47,286 bases of DNA from an uncultured Clostridia bacterium (GTDB lineage Bacteria > Bacillota > Clostridia > Oscillospirales > Acutalibacteraceae). The position numbers and the translations under genes were made by a program. Below, piece after piece: positions 45,842 through 47,286 of this stretch. The stretch is from NCBI GenBank assembly GCA_947585965.1, contig CANPXK010000012.1:1-47286 (forward strand), given 5' to 3'. Within the stretch, counting starts at the first letter, position 1; each line of letters opens with the position of its first letter. The notes under the pieces were generated by a model. The model was given only the letters and a program-made list of their open reading frames with translations, was not told where the DNA came from and made no database searches.

Positions 45842-47286
45842 ATGTCAGATAAAAAGGTAAGAACCCGATTTGCACCAAGTCCGACAGGCTTTATGCACGT
45901 CGGAAATCTGAGAACGGCACTTTATGAATATCTTATTGCAAAATCGCTTGACGGTGATTTTATTTTAAGAATAGAGGATACCGATCAGGAGAGAAAGGTA
46001 GAGGGTGCGGTAGATATAATATATGATACTTTGAATATGGCAGGACTTAAACATGATGAGGGACCCGATGTGGGCGGTGAATACGGACCATATGTACAAA
46101 GTGAGCGGAAGGATATGTATGTACCGTATGCCGAGGAACTTATAAAAAAGGGCAAGGCTTATCGCTGCTTCTGCACAAAGGAAAGACTTGACAGTCTTAG
46201 GGAAAATGCGGACGAACCGGGAGCAGGTTATGACCGTCATTGCCGTAATTTATCGGACGAAGAGGTACAGAATCTGCTCGACAAGGGTACTCCCTATGTA
46301 ATACGACAAAAAATGCCGCTTGAGGGTACAACTATATTTGAGGATGCGGTATACGGTACTATTTCCGTTGAAAACTCAGAGCTACAGGACCAGATACTTA
46401 TTAAGGCTGACGGCTATCCCACCTATAATTTTGCAAATGTAATTGATGACCATACAATGAATATAACCCATGTCGTAAGGGGAAGTGAATATCTCTCTTC
46501 AACACCGAAATATAATCTTCTTTATGAGGCTTTCGGTTGGGAGATACCGACATATATACATCTTCCGCTTATTATGGGAAAAAATGATGACGGCTCCATA
46601 TCCAAGCTGTCAAAGCGACACGGAGCGACAAGCTTTGAGGATCTTGTAAAAGCGGGATTTCTGCCGGAGGCTATTATAAATTATATTGCTCTACTCGGTT
46701 GGGCCCCGAAGGATAACAGGGAGATGTTTACGCTTGCAGAGCTTGTTGAGAATTTCTCTATAGACAGAATAAGCAAATCGCCGGCGGTATTTGATTATGA
46801 TAAGCTGGAATGGTTCAATGCGGAATATATCAAGGCTATGACTGTTGAAAAATTTGCAGAGGCCGCAGAGCCTTATTTCGGAAAGGCACTTGGGGATAAG
46901 CCGCTTGACAGAGTTAAGCTTGCCGGAATTTTGCAGCAAAGAACCGTAAGGCTTACGGAAATTCCCGAAAAGATAGCATTTTTTGCCGAACAGCCGGAGT
47001 ATGATAAAGAATTGTTCATAAACAAAAAGAGCAAGACAAACCTTGAAAATGCCCCCGGACTTTTGAAAGCAGGTGTAGAGGCACTTGAAGCATTGACAGA
47101 ATGGAATCACGACAGCATACATGACTGTCTTATCGGTCTTGCGGAAAAATTGGGTGTAAAGAATGGCACGGCAATGTGGCCTGTCAGGATTGCAGCATCG
47201 GGAATGACGGTAACACCGGGCGGTGCGGTTGAAATACTTGATATACTCGGCAGGGACGAATCACTTGCAAGACTGCACAAGGGACT
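45842..47286 (+). CDS. gltX: Glutamyl-tRNA synthetase (3'-truncated by the window)
   Basis: 'VRTRFAPSPTGFMHVGNLRTALYEYLIAKS', 'FILRIEDTDQER', 'DGSISKLSKRHGATSFEDL'; open to the window edge. Confidence 0.97.
   Translation, partial: MSDKKVRTRFAPSPTGFMHVGNLRTALYEYLIAKSLDGDFILRIEDTDQERKVEGAVDIIYDTLNMAGLKHDEGPDVGGEYGPYVQSERKDMYVPYAEELIKKGKAYRCFCTKERLDSLRENADEPGAGYDRHCRNLSDEEVQNLLDKGTPYVIRQKMPLEGTTIFEDAVYGTISVENSELQDQILIKADGYPTYNFANVIDDHTMNITHVVRGSEYLSSTPKYNLLYEAFGWEIPTYIHLPLIMGKNDDGSISKLSKRHGATSFEDLVKAGFLPEAIINYIALLGWAPKDNREMFTLAELVENFSIDRISKSPAVFDYDKLEWFNAEYIKAMTVEKFAEAAEPYFGKALGDKPLDRVKLAGILQQRTVRLTEIPEKIAFFAEQPEYDKELFINKKSKTNLENAPGLLKAGVEALEALTEWNHDSIHDCLIGLAEKLGVKNGTAMWPVRIAASGMTVTPGGAVEILDILGRDESLARLHKG

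Overview
The window looks like a low-GC Firmicutes chromosome, probably Ruminococcus/Oscillospiraceae-like judging by the X25/CBM starch-binding-type surface proteins and spoVT; this taxonomic guess is inference. Housekeeping genes include tyrA-aroB, a cyclophilin, spoVT, an acyl-CoA synthetase, an SseB-like gene, serC-serA and a 3'-truncated gltX. Three accessory blocks sit between them. (1) About 2.6-15.2 kb: two degraded IS1182-like transposase fragments, a large hybrid sensor kinase, an in-frame transposase/SLOG chimera, an XRE-type regulator, and what reads as an internally deleted type 3 BREX locus. That locus is a BrxF-like gene with a degenerate Walker A, an intact BrxC/PglY-like ATPase, a 32-codon 3' tail of pglZ, and a BrxA-like gene; the methyltransferase, helicase and most of PglZ are missing. 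A tiny lysine-rich ORF and a 653-aa acidic repeat protein follow. The block is bounded by copies of the same 23-bp IS-end-like sequence, the right one forming a perfect 47-bp palindrome about 100 bp before tRNA-Val(UAC). (2) About 18.9-20.7 kb: a translationally coupled AAA ATPase plus DUF4276 (TOPRIM-like) pair, a candidate OLD/PARIS-like defence module. (3) 22.8-33.4 kb: a compact, intact-looking phage-derived cluster with terminase, portal, protease, capsid, connectors and PBSX/Xkd-like baseplate genes. I find no recognisable sheath, tape measure, tail fibre, lysis, integrase or repressor gene there, so it may be a domesticated or reduced particle. All calls come from reading the sequence and recalling families; no database search was run.
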